Part shown: piece by piece, positions 36,188 to 45,015 of the stretch
Numbering within the stretch: position 1 is the stretch's first letter
Layout of the letters: the number at the start of each line of letters is the position of its first letter
Assembly (NCBI RefSeq): GCF_000337515.1
Contig: NZ_AOIQ01000008.1
Span: forward strand, 61,836-125,835
DNA: 64,000 nt
From: Halovivax asiaticus JCM 14624
Lineage (GTDB): Archaea; Halobacteriota; Halobacteria; Halobacteriales; Natrialbaceae
Reading direction: 5' to 3'
Made by a program: the position numbers and the translations under genes
Notes under the pieces: generated by a model
Told to the model about the DNA's origin: nothing
What the model saw: only the letters and a program-made list of their open reading frames with translations
Databases searched by the model: none

Positions 36188-36994
36188 ATGGGAGGAATAC
36201 GCGTTCGGACGGTAGTCGGAGTACTCGCACTGTGTCTGCTCACAGCCGGGTGCCTCGGCCCACTAAGCGATACGAGCCCCGAGGAGACGGAATCTGAACT
36301 GACCGGCGATTACTCGACGGAGGAGTTCGATGCCCTCCTCTCGGCTGCGACGACGGCAAACGAGGAACTGGACAGCTTCTCGTTCGATATAGCGATGGAG
36401 ATGAGCGGTGCGGGTGAGCAGGTCACGATGGACGCATCCGGCGCCACAGACCTCGCAGCCGAGGAGATGAGGATGGACTTCGATACGAGTGGGATGGGGA
36501 TGGTCGGCCCCAGCGAATTCGTCATGTACATCGACGGGCAAGACGCGTTCGTCGACGCCGACGGTGAGTGGATGCAAATGCCAGCCGACCAGGCAAATCA
36601 GAACGTCTGGGACGTCGAGGGACAGCTCGCTATCGCCGAAGCTCAGTACGAACACGGTGACGTGCACGTCGATGAAGGACCGGACATCATCGAGGTCACG
36701 ACGACGCTCGACAGCGACGAGATGGCCGCGTTCATCGACGAGGCCGAATCGGCCGACCCATCCGTCGCCAACGCCGGATCCGTCGAGTGGCGAGACGTCG
36801 AGATCGTCGAGCGCTTCGACGCCGAGAGTAACCGCCTCCGATCGACCGAGATGACGGCCGAGCTGATCCAGGGTGAACAGACTCTCAAGTACGCATTCGA
36901 AATGCAGATCGACGACACCAACGAAGAACTCGATACGGCCGTCCCCGACGAGGGACGCGAGGAAGCCGAGTCGGCGAGCGGTTCGACGGTCTGA
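36188..36994 (+). CDS. Predicted lipoprotein of LppX/LolA-like type
   Basis: A 268-residue lipoprotein. A signal of ~20 residues ends in LLTAGC, giving a lipidated Cys22. The mature protein is acidic, with a beta-rich domain (FSFDIAMEMSGAGEQVTMDASG, then MRMDFDTSG, EFVMYIDG and EVTTTLDSDEM) resembling LppX/LolA-like lipid-carrier folds (also called DUF6612-like). No catalytic residues. The tail is Glu/Ser-rich. ATG 36188 gives a proper signal; a TATA-like CTTATTTC lies at about 36156-36163. Ligand unknown. Confidence 0.68.
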   Translation: MGGIRVRTVVGVLALCLLTAGCLGPLSDTSPEETESELTGDYSTEEFDALLSAATTANEELDSFSFDIAMEMSGAGEQVTMDASGATDLAAEEMRMDFDTSGMGMVGPSEFVMYIDGQDAFVDADGEWMQMPADQANQNVWDVEGQLAIAEAQYEHGDVHVDEGPDIIEVTTTLDSDEMAAFIDEAESADPSVANAGSVEWRDVEIVERFDAESNRLRSTEMTAELIQGEQTLKYAFEMQIDDTNEELDTAVPDEGREEAESASGSTV

Positions 36995-37233
36995 GCACTC
37001 GAGTTTCGAGACAGCCTGCGTTTTTCGATCGACGTGAGCACACGTCGGTACAGCGAGCAACACATCGACTCACAGTCCAACCGGCAGCAATCGACGTTAG
37101 TTACCACAACCCTCTTTGTTAGCCCCGTCTAATTCCGTCCCGTTCAAATGGACGAGACTGGGGCAGCGATGCGACGAGCGTGGGCTGGTCTCCAGCGACG
37201 GACCCAACCCGAGCGAACGAGGGGGCGTCGACG

Positions 37234-37944
37234 ATGAGCGGCTTCGTCGACATCGTCTGGATCGCGTTCGTCGCCCAGCTCCTCGCGCTCCCCGGTGAGA
37301 AGGGGCAACTCGTCATCGCCAGTCTCGCAACCAAGTACAATCCGTACATGGTCGTCGCCGGCGCGGCGACGGCGTTCGGCGGCTGGACCGCGATCGAGAT
37401 CCTTCTCGGAAGTGCCCTCGAAGGGGCCCTTCCCGCCGGCTATCTCGACGCCATCACCGCCGGCCTGTTCGTCGTCTTCGCCGTCTGGATCCTGTACGCC
37501 TCGAACGGGAACGAGACCAGCGACGCGCAAGCCGACGGGGCAGACGCGGCCAGCGACTTCGCCACGACCGACGGTGGCGTCCAGGCCGGTGCGAATCCAC
37601 ACACCGATGGTGGCCACGCCGGCTCACGGCTCGAATCGGTTGTCCCTAAGGGGTACCGCGGATTCGGTCCGGCGTTCTCCCTGATGGTCGTCGGCGAGTT
37701 CGGCGACAAGACCCAGCTCGTCACCATCGGGCTGGCCGCCCAGTACGGCGTGACGTCCGCGATCTGGATCGGCGAGATGCTCGCGATCGTCCCGGTGAGC
37801 CTGGCGACGGCGCTGCTCATCGACCGGAGCGCCCACCGGGTCGATCGGACGTGGCTCCACCGGATCGCGGCCGGGATCTTCCTCCTCTTCGCCCTCGACA
37901 TCGTCGCCAGTTACACGATCGGGGTCTCGTTCTTGCCGCTGTGA
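37234..37944 (+). CDS. TMEM165/GDT1 family (UPF0016) cation transporter
   Basis: A 236-residue membrane protein with two homologous halves of three helices joined by a Gly/Asp/His-rich loop (residues ~88-135). The second half has the family motif as EFGDKTQL. The first half has LPGEKGQL where ExGDKT is expected, so it is an asymmetric pair. GDT1/TMEM165 proteins move Mn2+ or Ca2+ in exchange for H+. ATG 37234 begins MSGFVDIVW. It stands alone. Confidence 0.82.
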   Translation: MSGFVDIVWIAFVAQLLALPGEKGQLVIASLATKYNPYMVVAGAATAFGGWTAIEILLGSALEGALPAGYLDAITAGLFVVFAVWILYASNGNETSDAQADGADAASDFATTDGGVQAGANPHTDGGHAGSRLESVVPKGYRGFGPAFSLMVVGEFGDKTQLVTIGLAAQYGVTSAIWIGEMLAIVPVSLATALLIDRSAHRVDRTWLHRIAAGIFLLFALDIVASYTIGVSFLPL

Positions 37945-38092
37945 GTTATCGGGGTGGTCACGCGTCCCTCCAGCGGGCATCCTTCAGGGGAATCGTCCGC
38001 GGGTGAAAGAGCAGTCGAAAGTGCGTCGAGTGATGGCAGTCACCGACACAAGCGGCACTCATCGGGACCCGATTCAGACCGTCGCGACGACG

Positions 38093-40129
38093 TCACACGC
38101 CCCAGATGGCGACGATACCGATCGACGTGACGACCGAGAGCAACAGCTGGAGCGGGCCGCCGACCCGAAGGAAGTCGGTGAACTCGTACTGCCCAGGACC
38201 GTACACCATCAGGTTGGTCTGGTAGCCGACCGGTGTCGAGAACGACGTCGCCGCGGCGAACGTCACCGCGAGCAAGAACGGGTACGGTGCGGCGCCGAGG
38301 CTCGTCGCGGTATCCACGGCGATCGGCGCCATCAAAACGATCGTCGCGACGGGCGTGATGACGTTCGCGAGCACCCCGGTCGCGAGATAACACAGGAACA
38401 GGATCCCCGCGTGCGGGAGGTACGATGCCGTCCCGCCGAGCGCACCCGCGATGACCGCCGACCCGCCCGTCGCCTCGAGTGCGATCCCCAGCGGTAAGAC
38501 GCCGGCGAGGAGGAACACCACGTTCCACGAGACCGCGTCGTAGGCATCGCTCGTCGAGAGACAGCCGGTGACGACCATGCAGAAGACGCCGGCCAGCGCC
38601 GAGATCACGATCGGGACCAGTCCCAGTGCGGCCGCGCCGATCACGCCCGCCATGATCGCCACCGCGACCGGCGTCTTCGGCGAGAGGGACGCCCGTTCAG
38701 TCGAGTCGTCTTCGAGCAATCGGTCGAGGACGTCCTCGTCGACGACGACCAGGTCCGCCCCGTCGCCGAAGTAATCGACGGTCTCGGGAACGGTCTGGAC
38801 CAGGAGTAGATCACCGGGCTGCAGCCGCTGTTCGCCCAGGCCAGTGCGGAGCAACTCGCCGTCGCGGCGGATCGCGAGCACCGTCGTCCGGTAGACCTCT
38901 CGGAGGTGTGAATCGGCCAGGCGCTCGCCGGCGAACGACGATTCCGGTGGGACGACGGCCTTCGCGAGCACGTCGTCGCTCGCGGCCGCCTCGAACGTCT
39001 CTTCCGTAACCGATCGACGGACCAGTTGCGATAGTCCCTGATTACCGACGAAGCGATTGACCGCTTGCAACGTTCCATGGACGGTGAGGACGTCGTCCGC
39101 CTCGATCCGTGTGTCCGGGCTGACCGACGCGAACGAGACCGCGTCGTCGGCACCCGAACCGGCCGAAGCCGGCGGCGAATCGGAGTGTTCCGCGATGGCC
39201 CCGGCGTGTCCGGGACGATCGGTCGTGTGGGTGTCACCGGTCGCATCGGCCGCCGTCAGTGGGTGTTCGGTCGGTGGCTCGCTGGCGGCCGTCCCGCTCG
39301 ACACCGCCTCATCGTACGTCAGTTCGGGGCCGTCCTCGCGTCGCAACTGGAGGATGCGTATCTTCGCCTCCGATCGCGATTCGAGCTCGCCGACGGTCGA
39401 CCCGATGGCGGATGCGTCCGGGCGCACACGAACCTGGGTGAGGTGGTCCTGGAGGTCGAACTCGTCGACGAGGTCCCCCTCGATGGGCGCTCGTCCGGGT
39501 GTCAACCAGCGGCCGACCGTCATGAGGTACGCGAGTCCGACCACGAGGATCACGACGCCCAGCGCGCTGAACTCGAACAACCCGATGGGGTCGCGGCCGA
39601 CGAGTTCCACGGCGAACTCGCTCGCGAGCAGGTTCGTCGACGTCCCGATGAGCGTCAGCGTGCCCCCGAGGATGGCCGCGTACGAAAGCGGTAGGAGGAG
39701 TTTCGAGGGCGACATTCTTGTCTTCTGCGCGAGTTCCGAGATCATCGGGATGAAGACGGCCACGATCGGCGTGTTGTTGACGAACCCCGCGAGGGGACCG
39801 GTGGTCACGATCGTGGCCGCGAGCGCACGCGTCTCGCTGCCGCGGGCGAAGCGCGCGAGCGAGAGGCCCAGTCGCTGGACGAGACCCGTTTGTTGGATGC
39901 CCGCGCTCAACATGTACATCGCGACGATGGTGATCGTCGCCGTGCTGGCGAAGCCGGAGATGGCGTCGCCAGCCGACACACCGGTCAGCGGTTCGAGGAC
40001 GGCGAGTGAGACCAGCACGCCGATCGCAGTCACGTCGGTCGGGATGGCCTCCGTGACGAACAGGACCAGCGTGACAGCGATCAGGGCAAAGACGACGAGG
40101 GCACCGGTCGAGAGGACGGGATCGGTCAT
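38093..40129 (-). CDS. SLC13/DASS-type permease with two TrkA-C domains
   Basis: A 678-residue transporter. Two groups of membrane helices flank a soluble insert of about 370 residues. The helix groups carry TGPLAGFVNNTPIVAVFIPM and TGVLANVITPVATIVLM, the SLC13 SNT-like hairpins. The insert has two RCK_C/TrkA-C domains (around VGELESRSEAKIRILQLRRE and LREVYRTTVLAIRRDGELLR). Such proteins move divalent anions (sulfate, dicarboxylates) with Na+, and TrkA-C domains may gate them by small ligands. ATG 40129 is preferred to 40171. Confidence 0.85.
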   Translation of the reverse strand: MTDPVLSTGALVVFALIAVTLVLFVTEAIPTDVTAIGVLVSLAVLEPLTGVSAGDAISGFASTATITIVAMYMLSAGIQQTGLVQRLGLSLARFARGSETRALAATIVTTGPLAGFVNNTPIVAVFIPMISELAQKTRMSPSKLLLPLSYAAILGGTLTLIGTSTNLLASEFAVELVGRDPIGLFEFSALGVVILVVGLAYLMTVGRWLTPGRAPIEGDLVDEFDLQDHLTQVRVRPDASAIGSTVGELESRSEAKIRILQLRREDGPELTYDEAVSSGTAASEPPTEHPLTAADATGDTHTTDRPGHAGAIAEHSDSPPASAGSGADDAVSFASVSPDTRIEADDVLTVHGTLQAVNRFVGNQGLSQLVRRSVTEETFEAAASDDVLAKAVVPPESSFAGERLADSHLREVYRTTVLAIRRDGELLRTGLGEQRLQPGDLLLVQTVPETVDYFGDGADLVVVDEDVLDRLLEDDSTERASLSPKTPVAVAIMAGVIGAAALGLVPIVISALAGVFCMVVTGCLSTSDAYDAVSWNVVFLLAGVLPLGIALEATGGSAVIAGALGGTASYLPHAGILFLCYLATGVLANVITPVATIVLMAPIAVDTATSLGAAPYPFLLAVTFAAATSFSTPVGYQTNLMVYGPGQYEFTDFLRVGGPLQLLLSVVTSIGIVAIWGV

Positions 40130-40707
40130 CGATCCGAACCCGGCCATCGACACCGCTGCCCAGCCCGGCACGGCGTCCGGAGCGGACGGGGTTGCAGGCT
40201 CAACGATTCGGCGTGACGAGCGAACGAACGCACAGGAGACGGTGCGCGCGGGCCCCCAAAACAGTTTGGGTGCACGACTGTCGCCGAACCCGACCCGTGT
40301 GCGGGGCTCCGATTGTTCCCCTCACAACTGACGACTCCGGTCGATGATGTTCCCCCTCACGACTGACGTTCCACTCCCCACGTATCTTCACGCGTAACGA
40401 TCCCGTGGCCGCTCTACCAGCCTGGCCGCACCTCCCGGCCGGGTCGGCCCTCGCACTGCTGTCCTGCGATCCAGCGGATGTGTGGACCAGCTATCCCGGC
40501 GGTAGGCATCCGATACGGGCGCGGACGATCAGCTGGAGCGGTTCCGCGATCCCTCAGCGACAGACTCTCCCGTCAGCGACGGAATCCACCCGTATTTCGA
40601 CCGGACGAAACCGTCATTACTGACGGCTGGCGAGCGGAAAACCTGGGTTTCGCGTGGAACGATATCGTCCATTTATAGACACGACTCACCCGGGAAGTGA
40701 GGGAGAC
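40130..40707. other. Divergent intergenic region of 578 nt
   Basis: No gene is supported here. It contains two direct repeats of about 19-20 nt (40315-40333 and 40349-40368, GTTCCCCTCACAACTGACG and a near copy) whose starts are 34 nt apart. At the right end a clear TATA element CATTTATAGAC at about 40670-40680 is suited to the sugar dehydrogenase gene. Confidence 0.5.
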
Positions 40708-42459
40708 ATGACCCACTCATCATCCGGGCGAGACGGACAGCGAAGGCGCAGGAATTCGTCGCGACGGCGCTTCCTGCAAGTGACTGCCGCAACCGGAGCG
40801 GTCGCGAGTATCTCAGGCGTCAGCGTCGCGCAAGACGACGACAACGAGACGGACGACAGCGACGCGAGCGACGCGCAGGCCGACGAGATCGTGACCGACG
40901 GCCCGACGATCGGTCTTGAACTCGTCGGCGAGGGCTTCACCTCGCCGGTCGGATTCGAGGTCGCACCGGACGACGAGGACCGATACTTCGTCGTCGATCA
41001 ACTCGGCCAGATCCACGTACTGGAAGGGGCCTCGAACGGCGATGGCGGCCCGCTCCAGCTTCGGGACGAACCGTTCCTCGACGTGAGCGACCGGATAGTG
41101 GAAGTAAGCGGCGGCACGGGCGAGTTCGACGAGCGAGGGTTGCTCGGACTCGCGTTCCACCCGGACTTCCAGGAGAACGGGCGGTTCTTCGTCCGCTACA
41201 GCGCGCCACCGGATGAGGACACGCCTGACGACTACGACCACACGGCAATCCTCTCGGAGTTCACCACCGCTGACGACGAGCACTCGACCGCGGACCCCGA
41301 GTCCGAAGAGATACTGCTCGAAGTGCCGGAGCCACAGTTCAACCACAACGCCGGCGCCGTGCTCTTCGGGCCGGACGGCTACCTCTACGTCCCCCTCGGC
41401 GACGGTGGAGACGCCGACGACACCGGTCTCGGCCACGTCGAAGACTGGTACGACGAGAACGCAGGCGGCAACGGCCAGAACACGACTGACACCCTCCTCG
41501 GCGGGATCCATCGGATCGATGTCGACGCCGATGGCGACGGTGACCGGCCGTACGGCATCCCCGACGACAACCCGTTCGTCGATAGCGACGAGGGGTTCGA
41601 CGAGTACTACGCGTGGGGGCTTCGCAACCCGTGGCGCGCTTCGTTCGACAGCGACGGGAACTTCTACGTCGCCGACGTGGGGCAGAACCTCTTCGAGGAA
41701 GTCAACATCGTCGAGAACGGCGGCAACTACGGGTGGAACGTCAAGGAGGGGATCGAGTGCTTCAGCACCGAGAACCCGGGCGAACCCGGCGACGAGTGTC
41801 CGAGTTCGACCCCCGAAGACGTCCGCGGCGGCGAGCCGTTACTCGACCCGGTGATCCAGTATCCGCACCTGGTGGGCGACGAGGTCCTCGGCATCTCGAT
41901 CACCGGCGGCTACGTCTACGAGGGCGGCGCGGTCTCCGAACTCGAGGGGATGTACGTCTACGGCGACTGGAGCCGTTCGTTCGGGACGCCGAACGGCTCG
42001 CTGTTCGCCTCGCCGGTCGAGGAGTACGAACCTTCGTCCGACCGAACCGAGGACGAGCTCTGGGAGATCCAGGAACTCTCGGTCAGCGATTCGGCGAACG
42101 ATCGGATCAACCGCTTCGTCCTCGCGTTCGGTCGCGATCACGACGACGAACTCTACGTCCTGACGACCGCTCGCTACACCGACGGCGAGACCGGTGAAGT
42201 CTGGCGCATCGTCCCCGATGGCGAAGGCGAGACCATCGAACCGCACGAGAACGCCGTCGGCGGCGAGGAGGAAGACGAAGCAGACACCGAAGACGAGGAA
42301 GACGACGAGATAGACGATGACGCAGCCGGCGACGATGGAGTGGACAACGAAACCGATAACGAATCCGTCGACGGGGCCGGAAACGAGAGTGGAGACGTCG
42401 GGAACGAATCCGAGGACGACAGCGGCAACGAGTCAGTGGGGAACGAATCCGACGAGTGA
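40708..42459 (+). CDS. Tat-secreted PQQ-type sugar dehydrogenase with sequon-rich tail
   Basis: A 583-residue secreted protein. A Tat signal (SRRRFLQ at residues 18-24) ends near VAQ at about 42. The beta-propeller matches soluble glucose/sorbosone dehydrogenases: EGFTSPVGFEVAPDD, GLLGLAFHPDFQENGRF, WGLRNPWRASFD, GQNLFEEVNIVENGGNYGWN. Aldose oxidation with PQQ is the family role, but many archaeal members are untested. The final ~60 residues are acidic, with repeated N-E-S/T sequons that could be N-glycosylated at the cell surface. ATG 40708 has a GAGGGAG Shine-Dalgarno and a TATA at 40670-40680. Confidence 0.85.
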   Translation: MTHSSSGRDGQRRRRNSSRRRFLQVTAATGAVASISGVSVAQDDDNETDDSDASDAQADEIVTDGPTIGLELVGEGFTSPVGFEVAPDDEDRYFVVDQLGQIHVLEGASNGDGGPLQLRDEPFLDVSDRIVEVSGGTGEFDERGLLGLAFHPDFQENGRFFVRYSAPPDEDTPDDYDHTAILSEFTTADDEHSTADPESEEILLEVPEPQFNHNAGAVLFGPDGYLYVPLGDGGDADDTGLGHVEDWYDENAGGNGQNTTDTLLGGIHRIDVDADGDGDRPYGIPDDNPFVDSDEGFDEYYAWGLRNPWRASFDSDGNFYVADVGQNLFEEVNIVENGGNYGWNVKEGIECFSTENPGEPGDECPSSTPEDVRGGEPLLDPVIQYPHLVGDEVLGISITGGYVYEGGAVSELEGMYVYGDWSRSFGTPNGSLFASPVEEYEPSSDRTEDELWEIQELSVSDSANDRINRFVLAFGRDHDDELYVLTTARYTDGETGEVWRIVPDGEGETIEPHENAVGGEEEDEADTEDEEDDEIDDDAAGDDGVDNETDNESVDGAGNESGDVGNESEDDSGNESVGNESDE

Positions 42460-42571
42460 TCGGGTACCCGTTCGAACCGCACGCCCGAGATCGGCCGCGG
42501 AACACGTGATCCGACCGGACCCGGCCGCGACGAGCTATCGGTAGTGGAAGCCCCGACTGAACCGGCTTCAT

Positions 42572-42591
42572 CCCACAGCTTTCGCCGTGGG
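42572..42591. repeat. CCCACAGC...GCCGTGGG hairpin, possible IS200/IS605-type end
   Basis: CCCAC-A-GC and GC-C-GTGGG pair around TTTC in the gap between the sugar dehydrogenase and DUF389 genes. The hairpin and flanking GGCTTCAT/GGGCTTTCC resemble right ends of haloarchaeal IS200/IS605 elements. No transposase or tnpB frame is adjacent, so this would be a scar; a terminator between convergent genes is equally possible. Confidence 0.4.
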
Positions 42592-42683
42592 CTTTCCCCG
42601 CATCGCAGGACACTTTCGAGAGACGCCAATGCACCGGCTGCTGTCTTTCACCGCAGTAGCAGATCCCACGGATCCCCGACTCC

Positions 42684-44021
42684 TCACCCGTCAGCCCCCG
42701 CCGTCCGAACGATCCGTTCCTCGTCCGTCTCTCCGCGTTCCTCGGCGACGACGTACTGCACTTCCACCAGGAACGACGCGTCCGTCTTCTCGCGGATAGC
42801 CACGTAGATCCGGTCGCTCAGTTCCGGATCAGGCCCTGGATCGAACCCCTTGACCACGACGATCACGCGCTCGACCGACCGTGCCGGGTAGTCGTCGTCC
42901 AGCACGACCGTCACGTCGTCGTTGGTCACCTCGTTGTACTGCGGGTCGTCGAGGATTCGCTCGACTTCGTCCTGGGCGGTCGCCTCGAGTTCCGTCGTCT
43001 GGAAGTCGTTCAGCGTCAGTCCGGCGAGGGGTACCGCAAGCACCAGCAGGCCGACTCCGAAGACGCCGATGTACCGCATCGTCGCCCGTCGGGTCGGCGA
43101 GACCTCGAAGAGCCCCTGCGGGCGGTAGCCAGCGACCCAAAGGGTCACCAGCGCCGCCAGGTTGATCGAGAGCAGGTTCACCGTCACGAGGATCAGGGCG
43201 CCGAGCGCGGCGCCGTTCATCCCCCAGGCGGTCGTGATACCGACGGCCGCCGCGGGTGGGATGAGCGCGGCGGCGATCATCACGCCGACGATGGCCTCGG
43301 AGAACCCGCGGGTGAGACTCAGGATGCCGGCGACGCCGGCGCCCAGGGCGACCAGCACCGAAAACAGGTTCGGCGAGACGCGCTCTTCTAACTCCGCGAC
43401 GAGGACGATGTCCACGCCGGCGGGTTCGAGGCCAGCCAGGCGAGCGAGCGTCGCGAGGCCGATCGAGGCGAGGACGACGACGCTCACGCCGAGGACCTGG
43501 TACCGAAAGCCGCCGCGTCGAAGGGCGTCGTCGCCAGTGACGATACCGACGCTGGCCGCGAGCGCCGGACCGAGTAAGGGCGCGATGACCATCGAGCCGA
43601 CGACGACCGCCGGGGAGTCCGCGAGGAGGCCGGCCGTCGCGACCACGGCGCTGATCAACAACATGACGAGGTAGATCGACAGCGCGGGCGTGAATTCGTC
43701 GGCCTTCGTCCGCAGCACCTGGCGGGACGTGCGGGCCCCGCCCGCACCGCTCGCGCTGTACTGATCGCGGACCTCGTCGAACGCCTCGGAGACGACCGTC
43801 TCGGCGTTGACCACGACGACGTGGGCGTCTTCGAGGTCCACCTGCGCCAGGTCGTCGAGCACCGGTTCGACCGCGTTCGTCGGGACCGGGAACCGGACGA
43901 CGGAACTGTACCGGGCCCCGCTGGTCTCGTCGCTCATGACGTAGTTGATTCCCGCGTCGTCGAGGACGCCGAGGACGGCCCCGCGTCGCCCCTCGGGGAT
44001 CGCGATTTCGACGTATCGCAT
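42684..44021 (-). CDS. TIGR00341/DUF389 family membrane protein
   Basis: A 445-residue protein. Residues ~1-110 are a soluble alpha/beta domain (RYVEIAIPEGRRGAVLGVLDDA). About six membrane helices follow, including SPAVVVGSMVIAPLLGPALA and MIAAALIPPAAAVGITTAWG, the DUF389 core. The C-terminus is a second soluble domain. The family occurs in many archaea and its transport role is unproven. ATG 44021 begins the conserved start; an upstream GTG-type start exists at 44057. It is divergent from the amphi-Trp gene. Confidence 0.8.
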   Translation of the reverse strand: MRYVEIAIPEGRRGAVLGVLDDAGINYVMSDETSGARYSSVVRFPVPTNAVEPVLDDLAQVDLEDAHVVVVNAETVVSEAFDEVRDQYSASGAGGARTSRQVLRTKADEFTPALSIYLVMLLISAVVATAGLLADSPAVVVGSMVIAPLLGPALAASVGIVTGDDALRRGGFRYQVLGVSVVVLASIGLATLARLAGLEPAGVDIVLVAELEERVSPNLFSVLVALGAGVAGILSLTRGFSEAIVGVMIAAALIPPAAAVGITTAWGMNGAALGALILVTVNLLSINLAALVTLWVAGYRPQGLFEVSPTRRATMRYIGVFGVGLLVLAVPLAGLTLNDFQTTELEATAQDEVERILDDPQYNEVTNDDVTVVLDDDYPARSVERVIVVVKGFDPGPDPELSDRIYVAIREKTDASFLVEVQYVVAEERGETDEERIVRTAGADG

Positions 44022-44154
44022 CGTCCCGACTAACCACGAAGCGACGGTTAGTACCACGTTGAGACGGCTTCACGGGTCAGGACCGACGCGGATCGGGCAG
44101 CGATCCGAGACTCGAATGGGGTATTTTTTGAATTGGCGGGTCGAAGATCACGGC

Positions 44155-44430
44155 ATGGCAGCCGACGAAACCGAGAACGAGTCCGACGAGACCGAACACG
44201 AAGGCGAGCGCGTCATGGACCGGGCTGACGGTGCGGCGATCCTTCGCGAGGTCGCCGACGGGGTCGAGGACGGGCGAATCGAGATCGAGGGTGAGAACGG
44301 ATTCACGGCGGAAATTCCGGAACAGTTCGAACTCGAGGTGGAGTACGAGGTAGCGGCCGACGAAGCCGAACTCGAGGTCGAACTGGCGTGGCCCATGGAG
44401 GACGGTGACGCCGTCTCCGCCGAAGAGTAA
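44155..44430 (+). CDS. Amphi-Trp domain protein
   Basis: A 91-residue acidic protein. After a 20-residue acidic leader it has MDRADGAAILREVADGVEDGRIEIEG, FTAEIPEQFELEVEYEV and a final ELEVELAWPM strand with the tryptophan typical of amphi-Trp proteins. It is a second copy of the family in this window (see 27030-27368). Role unknown. A TATA-like GGTATTTTTTG at about 44119-44129 could drive it as a leaderless message. Confidence 0.75.
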   Translation: MAADETENESDETEHEGERVMDRADGAAILREVADGVEDGRIEIEGENGFTAEIPEQFELEVEYEVAADEAELEVELAWPMEDGDAVSAEE

Positions 44431-44535
44431 GAAGTCCGACTCACGTCCAGTCGAGTTCTGTTGGCACACGAATAGCTTTTGGTTACTTCCACACAAAATT
44501 ATATTATCGTGCCCACGAGTACGTTCAGATCGACC

Positions 44536-44853
44536 GTGAGTCAACCGTCGAAGGTACGAACACGACTGGACGAAGGTGACGAGGCCCTCGCTCGCCCATT
44601 CGGACACCCGATTACGATCAACGAAGTCCACGCCGCGCTCCTCGGGACGGTGGGACTGTTGATCGGGTACAGCGTCCCGGTCCTCGGACCGCTCCTGCCG
44701 CTGTACGCAATCCTGGGCCGCCCACGATTTCACTCGCTTCCGCACGACCACGTCGAGTACCCCCGTTCAATCGGCCTGCGGACGGTTCGCCACGAACCGT
44801 GGTGGGCACTCGCGAGTTACGTCCCGCTGTATTTCGTCGGCGCGTTCGTCTGA
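44536..44853 (+). CDS. Small two-helix membrane protein
   Basis: A 105-residue protein starting at GTG 44536 (VSQPSKVRTRL). Two hydrophobic segments (about residues 31-52 and 86-104) flank a His/Pro/Arg-rich loop. Other in-frame starts exist at 44479 and 44509. The GTG at 44536 is preferred because a strong TATA sequence (TTATATTA at 44499-44506) would place the transcript start near it. No motif is recognised. Confidence 0.6.
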   Translation: MSQPSKVRTRLDEGDEALARPFGHPITINEVHAALLGTVGLLIGYSVPVLGPLLPLYAILGRPRFHSLPHDHVEYPRSIGLRTVRHEPWWALASYVPLYFVGAFV

Positions 44854-45015
44854 GCGATCGACCTGGATCCCGGTTGCAGAAACCAGTCGTCACCCGCCGT
44901 TGCCCAACGATTGCGAATAGCGGAGTTGGTTTTCGAGGGCGCGTGGATGAAGTCATAAAAGGCCCCGTCCCACGCCGCACACAGGTTTTCGACCCCGTGT
45001 TTGTGAGTTACACAC

